From assembly GCA_903892355.1 (NCBI GenBank), contig CAITIE010000098.1, positions 124,001-188,000 of the forward strand: DNA of 64,000 nt, in the 5' to 3' direction. A model generated the notes under the pieces. That model had not been told where the DNA came from, searched no databases, and was given only the letters and a program-made list of their open reading frames with translations. Shown here piece after piece: positions 25,342 to 35,600 of the stretch (within the stretch, counting starts at the first letter, position 1; every line of letters starts with the position of its first letter). Source of the DNA: an uncultured Pirellula sp. (GTDB taxonomy: Bacteria > Planctomycetota > Planctomycetia > Pirellulales > Pirellulaceae). The translations under genes were made by a program, and so were the position numbers.

Positions 25342-27123
25342 TTGAAAGAACTAACCGACCAACCACTTTCTTTAGAAGTTGAAAACGTGAAGCGACGGTT
25401 TCCCTCCCATTTGCGTCTTCATACGGAAGACCAAGCCTCGGCAACACCCACCACCGGTTCGACCCGTTCTACCTTGCGAGAGTTGGACGAGGTGGACATG
25501 TGCCTTCGCGCATTTGCGGAGGCTACAAGCTGGGGTGTCGCTGCTCGTTCTATGTCCAAGGATTCACGCGGAAGCAAAGAGTCCGCCTGCGGAAAGACTT
25601 CGAATCCCGCAGGCCGCAGTGGCTTGTCAAATATGGGCGGTCGCCATTGGCAGCTTGTGGATAATATCGTTCGCGATGGGATTTTGGATGAGTGCGATTT
25701 GAACGCCCTTCCTTCGGTACCGATGTCAAAAGCTCAGGATTTACTGTTTGCGATTGAGCGTTTGGTGCAGCGGTTAGACACCGCGGAAGAGACGATCCGC
25801 CGGCAGGAAGCCGAATTGGCAACTGCCGTTTTGGTTACCAGCCATCCCGATCGCCAGCAGGAAACCGCAGATCGGCTTGAATCGATCCTAGAGAGCACTT
25901 CACGATCCATCGGTGCTGTAGCGGCTGCGGTCTATTTGCTCGACGATGCGACATCGTCCTTGAAGATGCGTTCCTGTTTCGGGTTGCCCCGCAGCCGACT
26001 GGCTACTGGTCCTCGCGATCTTCGCGGGTCGCTCGCGGATCTCGAAGCCTTGCTCGGGAATGCGGTTTTGCTGAGCGATATCGACGTGATGCCGGAATGG
26101 CCTAGTCCGGAAAAGTTCGCTTCCGCCATTGTGGTTCCGATCGGTACATCGACGATGCCTCATGGAACGATGTGGTTTTGGTGCGATACGACTCGGTCTT
26201 ACAGCCCTACGGAGGTAGAAGTCGCCAACCTGGCGGCAGGGCGCGTGATGGGAGAGATTGAGCAGTCCATTCTCGGACACGAAGTGAGTCGCTCACGCGT
26301 CGTCCAAAAGCAGATCGATACAGCGAGTCTCACTCAAGCCAGCATGCTCCCAGACATGCAAGTGCTGCATGAGGATTACGATGTCAGCGGATGGACATAC
26401 CAACACGGTAGTCTCGGCGGAGCCTTCCATCATTGGGATGTGGTTCCAAACGGAATGATGACGGTTGCCATCGGAAATGCCAGCCAGATCGGCCCCGAAG
26501 GCTGTATCGTGGCCACCAGTGCGCTTTCCATCATCCGTACCCTTTGGAATCAAGGAACCCCGCCGCACCAGATCCTTCGAGTGATCAATGATTCCCATTG
26601 GAGCATGACCGACGCCGATTGGACGATCGCGTTGTCGTTGCTCCAAATCAATCCGGTAACCGGGTATGGTTCGCTCTGCAATACTGGGGATATGCAGTCA
26701 TTCATTGTTTCGAGTCGCGGGTCACGACCGATCGGTTCTCCCCGTCCCTTTGTAGGTGCGCAGCCAGACACCGTCTTCACGCCGTCTCGATTCATCTTGC
26801 AACCGGGAGAGATACTGGTCGGGTTCACCCCGAAGATCCTGCACGTGCCGCAGCAAAAGCCGAGTGCCCTGAATTTTCCTGGAAAAGATCCTCACAAGCC
26901 CTATGTGCCGTCCTCGCCGGAATCGGCGGATCTCAACCGGCTCGGGCAAAAATCGCTGGACCAAACGACGCTGTTGACGCTGGTTCGGGATCTTTGCGAT
27001 GAATCGGCGAATGACATTGCCAGCTACATTGCTAGACTATTACCTCAGAACGCTCCTGATTCTCCCTCACCATGGGATCGGTCCTTGGTGTTGATTAAGA
27101 ACGTTCGCAAGGCGTTCAAATAG
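25342..27123 (+). CDS. GAF domain plus degenerate PP2C/SpoIIE-like regulator
   Basis: Seen: TTG start with GGAG upstream; a coiled-coil stretch (about 130-162), a GAF-type domain (about 175-310; LESILESTSRSIGAVAAAVYLL, SAIVVPIG), then an RsbU/SpoIIE-type phosphatase domain (SLTQASMLPDMQVLHEDYDVSGWTY...). Odd: the two metal-binding motifs of this family, GGDYYD and GDVSGHG, read GGAFHHWD (359-366) and GNASQIG (378-384), so the manganese-binding Asp residues are lost. Known: active members dephosphorylate anti-anti-sigma factors in partner-switching systems. Inferred: a pseudophosphatase that senses a ligand and binds its partner without catalysis. Just upstream of a small protein and an ECF sigma/anti-sigma pair on the same strand. 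Confidence 0.78.
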   Translation: MKELTDQPLSLEVENVKRRFPSHLRLHTEDQASATPTTGSTRSTLRELDEVDMCLRAFAEATSWGVAARSMSKDSRGSKESACGKTSNPAGRSGLSNMGGRHWQLVDNIVRDGILDECDLNALPSVPMSKAQDLLFAIERLVQRLDTAEETIRRQEAELATAVLVTSHPDRQQETADRLESILESTSRSIGAVAAAVYLLDDATSSLKMRSCFGLPRSRLATGPRDLRGSLADLEALLGNAVLLSDIDVMPEWPSPEKFASAIVVPIGTSTMPHGTMWFWCDTTRSYSPTEVEVANLAAGRVMGEIEQSILGHEVSRSRVVQKQIDTASLTQASMLPDMQVLHEDYDVSGWTYQHGSLGGAFHHWDVVPNGMMTVAIGNASQIGPEGCIVATSALSIIRTLWNQGTPPHQILRVINDSHWSMTDADWTIALSLLQINPVTGYGSLCNTGDMQSFIVSSRGSRPIGSPRPFVGAQPDTVFTPSRFILQPGEILVGFTPKILHVPQQKPSALNFPGKDPHKPYVPSSPESADLNRLGQKSLDQTTLLTLVRDLCDESANDIASYIARLLPQNAPDSPSPWDRSLVLIKNVRKAFK

Positions 27124-27185
27124 CTTTGGTCGTGAGGAAGCAGTGAGTAGGAATGAGTGAGTCCCAAGCGGGGAGGAAACCACGT

Positions 27186-27401
27186 ATGAATAAAGATGAA
27201 CTCGGGCTCAGTTACAGCAGTCGCAAAGCGTTGACGGTTCACCTGGGGGAAAATGCGGGGAACGAAATCGCGACCCTTCTCCAAAAGATGGCTGCCCAAA
27301 TCGAAGAGCTAAAACGGAACAAGGTGAATGTCACCCAGGTCATTCCCCAAGAAAAAAAGGATGATCACGTCATCGCGACCATTGAAAACGAGTCGTTTTG
27401 A
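27186..27401 (+). CDS. small conserved-looking protein, function unknown
   Basis: Seen: 71 residues from ATG 27186, which has GGGGAGGA eight bases upstream; the track start at 27153 has no such site. The middle (NEIATLLQKMAAQIEELKRNKVNV) is a predicted amphipathic helix, probably coiled coil, suggesting an oligomer or partner-binding role. No family recognised. It sits 62 bp after the GAF/PP2C-like gene and 79 bp before the sigma gene, so it is probably cotranscribed with the first. Confidence 0.7.
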   Translation: MNKDELGLSYSSRKALTVHLGENAGNEIATLLQKMAAQIEELKRNKVNVTQVIPQEKKDDHVIATIENESF

Positions 27402-27480
27402 GCTTCCAATCCAAACCGGCCGAATTGGGATTCGAAATCAGGGAACCGATCGTGGCTAGGATCCGTCTAGGAGTTGAAGT

Positions 27481-28086
27481 GTGACACCTGACGAGGAACT
27501 GGCCTTGATTTCTACCATCCGATCGAATGAGCCTTGGCGATTCGACGAGCTTGTTAGCTCGCACCAGGGAAAGCTATTCGGCTTTCTCCTGGGGATGATG
27601 CGCAATCGCCAGGATGCCGAGGAAATTACCCAAGAAGCCTTCCTTTCGGCCTACCGAAATTTGTCCCGCTTTGAGGGGCGATCTTCGTTTTACACTTGGC
27701 TTCGGCGAATCGCCTACAATTTGGCGATCGATCTGCAGCGGCGGCATCGCACTGCCGAAAAAGCAGATCCGCATTGGATTGCGCAGTCGTTGGCTGAATC
27801 CGACGATGGGCCAGATACTTCCTTGATGAAAGTCGAAATCCACGACATCGTGCGTGGGGCGTTGGACCGTCTCGGAGCCGATGCGAGAAGTATCATTCTT
27901 ATGCGGGACATTCAAGCACTCGATTATGGCGAGATCGCGGAAATTCTTGAGGTCCCCATAGGGACGGTTCGAAGTCGTCTCCATCGTGCTCGCAACGAAC
28001 TCCGAGCATTGCTCCTGAAAGAGCATCAGGAATTGTTTGAGTCGATGTTGGATCGTGATCCGCTTACCAAGGAGACTCGGGGATGA
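27481..28086 (+). CDS. ECF-subfamily RNA polymerase sigma factor
   Basis: Seen: GTG start with AGGAG seven bases upstream; sigma-2 region (FDELVSSHQGKLFGFLLGMMRNRQDAEEITQEAFLSAYRN, then FYTWLRRIAYNLAIDLQRR) and sigma-4 region (LDYGEIAEILEVPIGTVRSRLHRARNELR). No sigma-1.1/3 and no C-terminal extension, so a classical small ECF. Known: ECF factors redirect polymerase to envelope-stress or nutrient regulons and are held by a membrane anti-sigma factor. The next gene overlaps it by 4 bp (ATGA) and encodes that partner. Confidence 0.93.
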   Translation: MTPDEELALISTIRSNEPWRFDELVSSHQGKLFGFLLGMMRNRQDAEEITQEAFLSAYRNLSRFEGRSSFYTWLRRIAYNLAIDLQRRHRTAEKADPHWIAQSLAESDDGPDTSLMKVEIHDIVRGALDRLGADARSIILMRDIQALDYGEIAEILEVPIGTVRSRLHRARNELRALLLKEHQELFESMLDRDPLTKETRG

Positions 28087-29759
28087 ATCGAGAACCCTTT
28101 GATGAGTCATTGTTGACAGCCTACCTAGATGATGAACTTTCGCCAGGTGATCGCAATAAGGTCGAATCTGCCCTGCGTGAGTCTCCGCAACTGACCAAGT
28201 TATTGGATGAGCTTCGTACTGTCCGGAAGCTTGTTACGAGCGCTGTTCGCAGCGAGGAGAACAAGCGTGCTAGCGCGGAAGCCACTACTCTCGCTGATGC
28301 TGGACGGCCCTCGTTTACGATTAAGGGGCCATGGCAATCGGCGGCGGGGGCAAGGCCGACCGACACGTCGCCTGCGATGGTGACAACGAAGAGAGTCGAT
28401 CCGGTTGTTGCTGCGACTCACGATCAAGCGTTTCGTCCTGCGGTCCGAGGTTGGATGATGCTCGCATCGCTCGCAGCAACAGTCATCTTGGGACTATTTG
28501 TTTTCTCTCCATGGAGAAGTAAGCGAGAAGTACCCTTCGCTGCGGCTCCATCATTGAAAGGTAGCAAGGAGGCGGTTGAGCAGCCTCTGCCACCGCTCGC
28601 ATCGGCAGCCCCAGGCCCGATAAACGCCGAGAAGGTGCCTTCCGCACGAACGGCCGTTGCCCCGCCCGCCGATGTGACCCCCGGAATGCCAGTGCCAAGC
28701 GATCCGGCGGTATCGTACTCGGAGAGCTATGGATTGAGTTCAGCGCCCAAGGATGCTTCGCTGTCGAAAAATTTAGGGGCCGCTTCGGATGCCCTGCTTA
28801 ACCTTTTAGCCGACGCATCCTCGCGGACGGATGGGAATCGCGGCGAGGTCGACGCGATGGCTCGAAGCCCCCAGCAGAAGGAACTCGTGTCGCCCTCGAA
28901 GAAGCAATCGTTGGACATTGATAAGTCATCGCCCCCTAACGAGGGGATTACGGAAGCGCCGCCTTTCGCAAATCGTTTTGCGGACACTGCTCATTTTGTT
29001 TTCGTGTTGAATCTCCGAGTTGATTCCGTCCCTTTCGCAGACGCTAAGGGTTCGGTCGCTGCGGCAGCCGCAGCGACCGGGGTTGCCCCTGGTTCGGTAC
29101 TAGATGCGCCCGGAGTTCCGCCTAGCGAGGCATTCAATGCGCCGGGGGGTGGTTTTGGTGGAACTGCTGGTGCAGGGCCCAGTGCTGCTGGGGGCAGGGC
29201 TGACTCAAGGTCGTTAGGCCGAAGCACTGGAGGTTTGGCGAGTGGACGGGGGGCCGACGAATCCACAAACGCGCTGGAGGATACCGAAGAAACTGGATCG
29301 CCAAGCAACGAATTAGAGCCTGGGTTGAGCCAATCTCGGAAACGTAAGGCCAATGCGCTGAACCATGGTGAGCCCAGCAATAGATCGTGGGCGTTGGCCG
29401 CGTTGGATCGTGCAGAACCTAGCCAAGGCCCTTCCTCGCAGCTCGTCATCGAGTTTCGATTTCCGAAAGATCGCGAGGAGCAAGCCATCGTGGCGCTTCG
29501 CGAATTAGGAATTGTCCTCCCCGCTGGGATACCGGCAAGTGACCAGACAACGCAATGGTTCGTCAGTGAGATCGATGATTCCAAAAAATCGCTTTATGAA
29601 CGTGTCGAGAGTCGTTTTGTGGATCGCAACAAAACGGATCGGGTGGAATCGGAAGCCCTGTCCGTGCCACAACGCCGCACGAGTGAGCTTGAGCCTAATC
29701 AAGATCAATGGCTTTCGATTCGAATCCTATTGCGCCGACGCGTCGCGGCACCTGAGTGA
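28083..29759 (+). CDS. transmembrane anti-sigma factor with long periplasmic low-complexity domain
   Basis: Seen: an anti-sigma N-domain (residues 1-55, LLTAYLDDELSPGDRNKVESAL, without the zinc-binding HxxxCxxC), a membrane helix (about 124-142, WMMLASLAATVILGLFVF), and about 415 periplasmic residues rich in Ala, Gly, Ser and Pro, with a Gly/Ala/Ser run around 345-400. A C-terminal folded part (LVIEFRFPKDREEQAIVALRELGI) may be the sensing domain. Known: such proteins hold an ECF sigma factor and release it on periplasmic signal, usually by proteolysis. Translationally coupled to the sigma gene by a 4-bp overlap. The coiled region near the membrane and the low-complexity linker could be protease-sensitive. 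Confidence 0.85.
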   Translation: MNREPFDESLLTAYLDDELSPGDRNKVESALRESPQLTKLLDELRTVRKLVTSAVRSEENKRASAEATTLADAGRPSFTIKGPWQSAAGARPTDTSPAMVTTKRVDPVVAATHDQAFRPAVRGWMMLASLAATVILGLFVFSPWRSKREVPFAAAPSLKGSKEAVEQPLPPLASAAPGPINAEKVPSARTAVAPPADVTPGMPVPSDPAVSYSESYGLSSAPKDASLSKNLGAASDALLNLLADASSRTDGNRGEVDAMARSPQQKELVSPSKKQSLDIDKSSPPNEGITEAPPFANRFADTAHFVFVLNLRVDSVPFADAKGSVAAAAAATGVAPGSVLDAPGVPPSEAFNAPGGGFGGTAGAGPSAAGGRADSRSLGRSTGGLASGRGADESTNALEDTEETGSPSNELEPGLSQSRKRKANALNHGEPSNRSWALAALDRAEPSQGPSSQLVIEFRFPKDREEQAIVALRELGIVLPAGIPASDQTTQWFVSEIDDSKKSLYERVESRFVDRNKTDRVESEALSVPQRRTSELEPNQDQWLSIRILLRRRVAAPE

Positions 29760-29860
29760 AATTGAGACCCAAGTGCATGCGGGGAGTCGACAACCAGTCG
29801 GCTTTGGGAGCTCTCCTACCGATGGTGGTGCGGGTTGCTGATCCGTGAGCTTCGAGGGGA

Positions 29861-30754
29861 TCATTGCTGGGGGTGGCGAGCGGCGGAGGTGATCGCAAGA
29901 ACCCCGGGATGTTTGATTTTTCGTTCCACGGAGATTGCATAAAATCGCTCGGTGATCGGGAGTTGGCCGATAGGGCGTACGCCATACATGGTTTCGACTT
30001 CAGGAAGAATAATCGACGGGATGCAAAAAAGACCAAGTCCCGATTGGCCGGCGCTCTTGAGCATCGCTGCATCATCGAACTCGCAACGGATCGATGGTTC
30101 GATCGACTCGTCAGTGAACCATTGGTCAAGCGATCTCCGCAGTACTGTGTCCGTCGTCGGAAGTAAAAACGGAGCCCCGTGAAGGGATCGTGGGAAATGT
30201 TCGACATAGTCTTTCGCTAGCCGAGCCGATGCCACGACGGTGACGGAGGACTCGCCGAGCAAGTGCGAATAAGCTCGGATACGTAGTCGTGGATCGCACG
30301 GTGTATCCGACAGGACGACATCGAGACGATGGATGCTCAGTTCGTTGATAAGGTGTTCTAAATCACCTTCTCGAGAGATCAATCGAATCGGAGTTTCAAG
30401 TTGGAAAGCGGGTTGCAGGAAGCGAAAGGCGACCATTTTCGGCATCACGTCCTTCACACCGACTCTCAGCAACAGCGGTGCTCCGGTTGGATTGCCTCGG
30501 AGCGCGTTGAGCATTTCTTCGCCGGTTGCGAAAATCTCCGTCGCATATCGGTAGACCGACTCGCCGGTGTCCGTCATGGCGAGTCCTCGCCCTGACTTCT
30601 TGAAAAGTTGCCGGCCGAGAAACCGTTCAAGTTCATGGATCTGTACGCTGAGGGTTGCAGGGGTTACCCCCAATTTCTCAGCAGCTTTTGCCATCGTCCC
30701 TTCCCTTGCGGTGACCCAAAAGTACATCAAATGGTGGTAATTTAGCCCTTCCAT
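29861..30754 (-). CDS. nhaR: LysR-family transcriptional regulator, NhaR-like
   Basis: Seen: 297 residues; helix-turn-helix GTMAKAAEKLGVTPATLSVQIHELE (about 19-43) preceded by the NhaR-type opening LNYHHLMYFWVTAREG, and an effector domain with IHRLDVVLSDTPCD and DDAAMLKSAGQSGLGLF, both also found in E. coli NhaR. Known: NhaR activates the Na+/H+ antiporter gene nhaA and stress genes in response to Na+. No nhaA is in the window. Its start lies 124 bp from the divergent HPF-like gene, so the shared spacer may hold its own operator; the target is unknown. Confidence 0.85.
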   Translation of the reverse strand: MEGLNYHHLMYFWVTAREGTMAKAAEKLGVTPATLSVQIHELERFLGRQLFKKSGRGLAMTDTGESVYRYATEIFATGEEMLNALRGNPTGAPLLLRVGVKDVMPKMVAFRFLQPAFQLETPIRLISREGDLEHLINELSIHRLDVVLSDTPCDPRLRIRAYSHLLGESSVTVVASARLAKDYVEHFPRSLHGAPFLLPTTDTVLRRSLDQWFTDESIEPSIRCEFDDAAMLKSAGQSGLGLFCIPSIILPEVETMYGVRPIGQLPITERFYAISVERKIKHPGVLAITSAARHPQQ

Positions 30755-30877
30755 GGATCCTTTACTTTTTCTAAATGATTGTGCTGCAAAATTGGAGGAA
30801 ACGTTTGGGGGATATCGCCGTACTATTCCAATAGACGTGTTTCAAACAACTTTGCTCGTTTATAAGGAACTAGCGCT

Positions 30878-31198
30878 GTGCTGATATCCATCCATGCCAA
30901 AGGTGAATCGCTTTCCGATAGTTTGCGAACTTGGATCGAAGACCGGCTCGAGTCGGCGATCGAAAGGGTAGCCGGCCATTGTCAGCAGATTCAAGTCTTT
31001 CTCACGGACGAAAACGGGCCCATGAAGTCGGGGTTGGATAAAGCGTGCCGGGTGGTTGTGCAAATCGACCATCAGCCGAGTTTGGTGGTGACCGACCGCG
31101 ACAGCAATGTGGCCAAGGTGATCGACCGTATCGCGGATCGGTTGGCTATCGCTGCGAGTCGTCGCAGCGAGCGTCGGCGTGAGCATCGCCACGGTTAA
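30878..31198 (+). CDS. hpf: short ribosome hibernation-promoting factor (HPF/RaiA family)
   Basis: Seen: 106 residues from a GTG start with AAGGA upstream: ISIHAKGESLSDSLRTWIEDRLESAIERVAGH, then VVVQIDHQPSLVVTDRDSNVAKVIDRIADRL, which is the beta-alpha-beta-beta-beta-alpha layout of HPF/YfiA, with an Arg-rich end (SRRSERRREHRHG). It lacks the C-terminal domain of long HPF. Known: short HPF needs a partner such as RMF to form 100S ribosomes or inactivates 70S like YfiA. The name is by family; the gene symbol is provisional. Confidence 0.75.
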   Translation: MLISIHAKGESLSDSLRTWIEDRLESAIERVAGHCQQIQVFLTDENGPMKSGLDKACRVVVQIDHQPSLVVTDRDSNVAKVIDRIADRLAIAASRRSERRREHRHG

Positions 31199-31242
31199 CC
31201 GTGGCTTGATTGGTGCTGGAGCCGCTGGGCCTGGCGCACTTG

Positions 31243-32340
31243 CTACGCCGTGTACTTTAACCCGAACGTATGCGCGACGGCTTCGTTGGTAACTGCGCCC
31301 TGATGAATATTCAACGAATCGCGGATCGGTTTGGACTCGGAGATAGCTCGTTGGATACCTTTTTCCGCGAGCAGTACGGCCCAAGGCAGAGTGACATTGC
31401 AAAGCGCGAACGTGCTGGTTCGTCCAACGGCACCAGGCATGTTGGTGACGCAGTAGTGAACCACATCGTCGACCATGTAGGTTGGATTTTTGTGCGTGGT
31501 CGGCTTGCTAGTCTCGACACAGCCTCCTTGGTCGATCGCGACATCGATGATGACACTGCCGGGTTTCATCAGCTTTAAATCGTCCTTTTTGACCAAATAA
31601 GGTGCGCGAGCCCCTGGGATCAGGACCGATCCGATGACCAAATCGGCGAGCCGCAATTGTTCTCGAATGGTGTAACGGTCGCTGAATAGAACGTTGACAT
31701 TAGGCGGCATGACGTCGTCAAGGTACCGCAGTCGATCGAGATTGACGTCGAGGATAGCGACATCTGCACGGAATCCGGCAGCGATTCGAGCCGCATTGGA
31801 ACCGACGATTCCACCTCCTAGGATGGTGATGTGTGCGGGGGCAACCCCTGGAACGCCACCGAGCAAAATGCCTCGTCCCATTTGAGGTCGCTCGAGGTAT
31901 TTCGCGCCTTCTTGAATGCTCATCCGACCAGCGACTTCGCTCATCGGAGTCAGCAGTGGCAGTCGGCCTTGGGCATCCCTCAGCGTTTCGTAGGCCAAGC
32001 ATGATGCGCCACTTGCGATCATCGCTTCGGTGAGACCTTTGTCGGCTGCAAAGTGAAAATACGTAAAGAGCGCTTGGCCTTTGCGGATCATCGGAAATTC
32101 AGAGGGCTGAGGTTCTTTGACTTTGACGATCAGATCGGCGCGATCAAAAACGTCTTTGCCACTTGCCACCAACTCGGCCCCTGCTTGCAAGTAGGCGTGA
32201 TCTGCGAGGCCGGACCCCAATCCCGCACCCGCTTGGACAACGACTTTGTGGCCGCGTTGAACAAGTTCCTCAACACCCACAGGAAGCATGGCCACTCGGT
32301 ATTCGTCGTCTTTGATTTCCTTAGGTACGCCGACAATCAT
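31243..32340 (-). CDS. ald: alanine dehydrogenase
   Basis: Seen: 365 residues, MIVGVPKEIKDDEYRVAMLPVGVEELVQRGH, a catalytic Lys/His region (KVKEPQPSEFPMIRKGQALFTYFHFAA), Rossmann GGGIVGSNAARIAAGFRADVAILDVN and the signature ATGC-like DVAIDQGGCVETSKPTTH. Full length. Known: Ald turns L-alanine, NAD+ and water into pyruvate, ammonia and NADH, and can run in either direction; it links alanine use to central carbon. Convergent with hpf (45 bp apart). It has its own upstream spacer and probably its own promoter. Confidence 0.97.
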   Translation of the reverse strand: MIVGVPKEIKDDEYRVAMLPVGVEELVQRGHKVVVQAGAGLGSGLADHAYLQAGAELVASGKDVFDRADLIVKVKEPQPSEFPMIRKGQALFTYFHFAADKGLTEAMIASGASCLAYETLRDAQGRLPLLTPMSEVAGRMSIQEGAKYLERPQMGRGILLGGVPGVAPAHITILGGGIVGSNAARIAAGFRADVAILDVNLDRLRYLDDVMPPNVNVLFSDRYTIREQLRLADLVIGSVLIPGARAPYLVKKDDLKLMKPGSVIIDVAIDQGGCVETSKPTTHKNPTYMVDDVVHYCVTNMPGAVGRTSTFALCNVTLPWAVLLAEKGIQRAISESKPIRDSLNIHQGAVTNEAVAHTFGLKYTA

Positions 32341-32464
32341 GATAGTAGTCTTCTTTGGTTTCGGTTGGAGTTGCAGATAGGGAGGACGGTGTTGGTCGTT
32401 ACTAGCATCCTGATGAATCCGCGAGCATGTTTATGCACACAGCCCGTTCCACAAATCTTGGACC

Positions 32465-32498
32465 GGGGCTGGAACCTTGCAGGGGCTGGTACCTTGCA
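32465..32498. repeat. two 17-bp direct tandem copies upstream of ald
   Basis: GGGGCTGGAACCTTGCA is followed at once by GGGGCTGGTACCTTGCA, one mismatch, in the 288-bp spacer between ald and the LptC-like gene. A trailing GTGCAGCTTGCA may be a third, decayed copy. Unit length matches other arrays of this window. Confidence 0.6.
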
Positions 32499-32628
32499 GT
32501 GCAGCTTGCAAATGATAGTAGCTATTTTTCAAGAGGCTGTTAGCAACAATAATATTTTCGAATTGTAGCCGCATATGGAATGAGCGTGCTACCGCACTTG
32601 CTGTGTACGAATGGTCGGCAAGCTGATT

Positions 32629-35600
32629 TTAGGGCCTGCCGTTCCTTGGTTGGAACGGATTAAAGTCGCGAGGAGAGGGGAGCGTCGATGCCGCGGGGCC
32701 ATTTGGGGAGGTGGGCGACGCGCCTCCAGGTCCGGTTGGTCCAATTTGGGAAGGTTGACCGGGGCGTTGGTATTCCGGAGGAAGCGTTCCCTCGATGCGT
32801 TTGATTTGTGCTTCCAACTGCCCCGTTTTCAGCTGCATCGACGCGGAGCTGACCTGCAATTCTTCGGCTTGTGCGGGTGACGTTCCATTGGGGATGCGAC
32901 GGATGGTCGCCCCACGCCGCTGCGTTCCGTCGATGCGGACTGAATCATTCAATGCTGCATACCCGAGACGACTGGCGTCGATGATCACATCACCGGATTC
33001 GGTTTTGCTGGCTAGTCGGGCATTGCCCAAAGCATCGATTTCCCAAGTTCCGTTTGATGACGCGGTGCGCGATTGGTTGTAACTAAGGCTGGCCGAGTCA
33101 AAAAGATTTAGTTGATCGCACCATAATCTTGTTTGGTTCGTAGCGAGCGTTTCCGACTTGCGGACATCGATGGAGTCCTCCCAATTGAGAATAGGAGAGA
33201 GCAATGCATCGATTTTGTCATAGAACGAAACGATGCGCTGGCTTACTGAGCCTTCCATGCGGCCCAGGAATGTTAGGTGAAGGCATTGCAGGTTGTTGTT
33301 TCCTAGCCGTTCCGCTGGGTTGCTTTGGATAAGCGATGTCATCGGAGAAAGAGAGTTCGGCGAAATTGGATTGCTGTTACCCAAGCGCCGGCTCCAGAGT
33401 TGGCCTGGTCCATACCCGATCCAAGTCTTCGTGGGCATATTGAATTCGATTTTCGGGACTTGAAGATTCTCTGTCGATTTGCGATTGCCGCGGAGGTCCG
33501 TTTGTGCGGCTCGTATATCGACATTTCCATCGAGCCGGACGATTTGAAGTTCTGGTTTGATTGTCGTTCGTGTTGGATCTTTCTGGCCCTCTCGCATCTG
33601 CTGAAAACGCAGCGGGATACGGTTTGCAAGGTCGAGGGTCATCGTGTTGGCATTGGCTGTCATATGCCATATGGTTTCAGGTGCCGATTGCATTTTGCAA
33701 TCGAGAGCAACTCCCCCTCCAAACCTGGCGATACGCCCATCGAAGGTCATTCGCTCTCCCCATTGAATACGTGGTGGGGACAACCAGCGAACCGACGCAT
33801 TCGAGGGATCATTGCGGTCGCTCCTGATCCCGTTCGGAGTGGTGAGTAGGGTTGGAATTGCGTTAGGAGGCGTTGGTGCTGATGGCGTCGTGTCTTGAAG
33901 TGCTTCGGCGGGAATCATCAACTCGCCGGGGTGATCGATCCAAAAGAGTTGTTCGGTTTGTGAGAGTTGCAATTCTTTGGCTTCGACCCACCCGGTACCT
34001 ACGGAGATTTTTGCTGGAGTACCGACCAAATGAATGTTGGTGATATCTTTGGATTCGCCGAGCAATACCAGTTTGTCTCCTCGTGCAGTCAATGGCCATT
34101 GTGTTTCATCGGTGAGTTGATCTCTGGTGAGCGTGAAATTGCCCTCGAGCGTCAAAGAGTCGATGGTGCTCATGTTGCCCATCCGGCTGACCGTCGCATC
34201 GAGCTTATTGCCGGTGACATTGATGGGGGATGATTTCTTTTCAGGGCGCTGAGCAAGTCCCTGGGACGATGGGGAAGTTTTGAGTGTGGGGCTTGGAATT
34301 GGCATGCCGTTGGGCAGAGTCACCGCAGGACGCGAGAGAGGTGGAGATAGAGGCGGTGTCGCAGGAGTCATCACCAAACCACTGCTCGGGACCCCTCCAC
34401 CCAGATCCTGCTTGCTCTCATTACCTTGGTTTGCGATCGAGGTATTTGGTGCGACGGTGCTGGGGATAGCTGGATCCATGATGTTCGGATAGCTGAATCG
34501 TACCGCCATCGATTGGACTTGAGCATTGAGTTCCTCGGATTGCACCATCACATCGCCGTCGGCTTGAATTAGCTCAGGAACGAAGTCGGGGACTTTGCCG
34601 TCGGGATAATGCGGACGAAGTCTTTCGGCGAGCGAAGGGATGACCGGGGTAACCCACATATTGAGTTTTTCTGCGACGAATCGTCCTCGTTGGGTGCTGC
34701 TGATATTGGCACCTCCTTCGATCATGATCAAATCGCGATCTTCATGAGGGCGAATGACCAGCCGTTTGCTCCAGCGTAAACTCCAGTTCTCATTCTCCGA
34801 CGCCATCTGAGCACTGCCGATTCCGTCAGCGAGTACCCAACCAAGCCGCTTATTGCTGATGGTGTTTTCGGTATTGATCAGCCCAGGGTTTTGGTACTGC
34901 ACTTGTGGGGACGACACCTGAAATGATTCCCGCTTCAAAAATACGCGAGAAGAGTTTCGAGGTGCCGTGCCTGGGAGAACGTTGCTCAAACTGACCATGC
35001 CGTTGACGAAATCCATGATCAAATGCTGGCCGTAGGCTTCCGACTGCATTCCTGGAGCATTCAACTTGATCCACCGCGACTGATCGTTTGAGTCCAAACC
35101 TGGTAATCCGGTCGCTTCGAGTCGGTTCAGTTTCCATTGACTAGAGTTATGCGAACTGCTTGCAACGGTGGTTGTCTCCTCGGTCGCTGTTTTTGCCGCT
35201 GACCAACCGAGGGTTAATTTCAGTTCGTTGCAGTCAAAGGTGTCGATAGGCATTCCCTCCACATGGTGTTCCATGTGAACTCCGTCCATGAACGTCGCCA
35301 TCGATTGATGGAATTGAAAGACGAAGCGACCTCGGCAGTCTAACTTGGCATATGCTGGGAGTTGTTTGGCGTTGGGAATGCGATCGCTCGGCCATAGGCC
35401 GCCGGGTTGCAGGCCGAGGTGAACTTTGTCGACGTAAATCAGTTGCAGGTAATCAAGTCCATTGAAGGGTGAGTCGGTTGGAGGTGACGTCGTCGGAGCA
35501 TCGGACAGAAGATCCTGATCCATGTAAATGGATAGGTATCTGCCTTCCAATTCGGAATCACCGAGTTTCATCTTGATCTGCTTGTCGGTCCAGATTTGGC

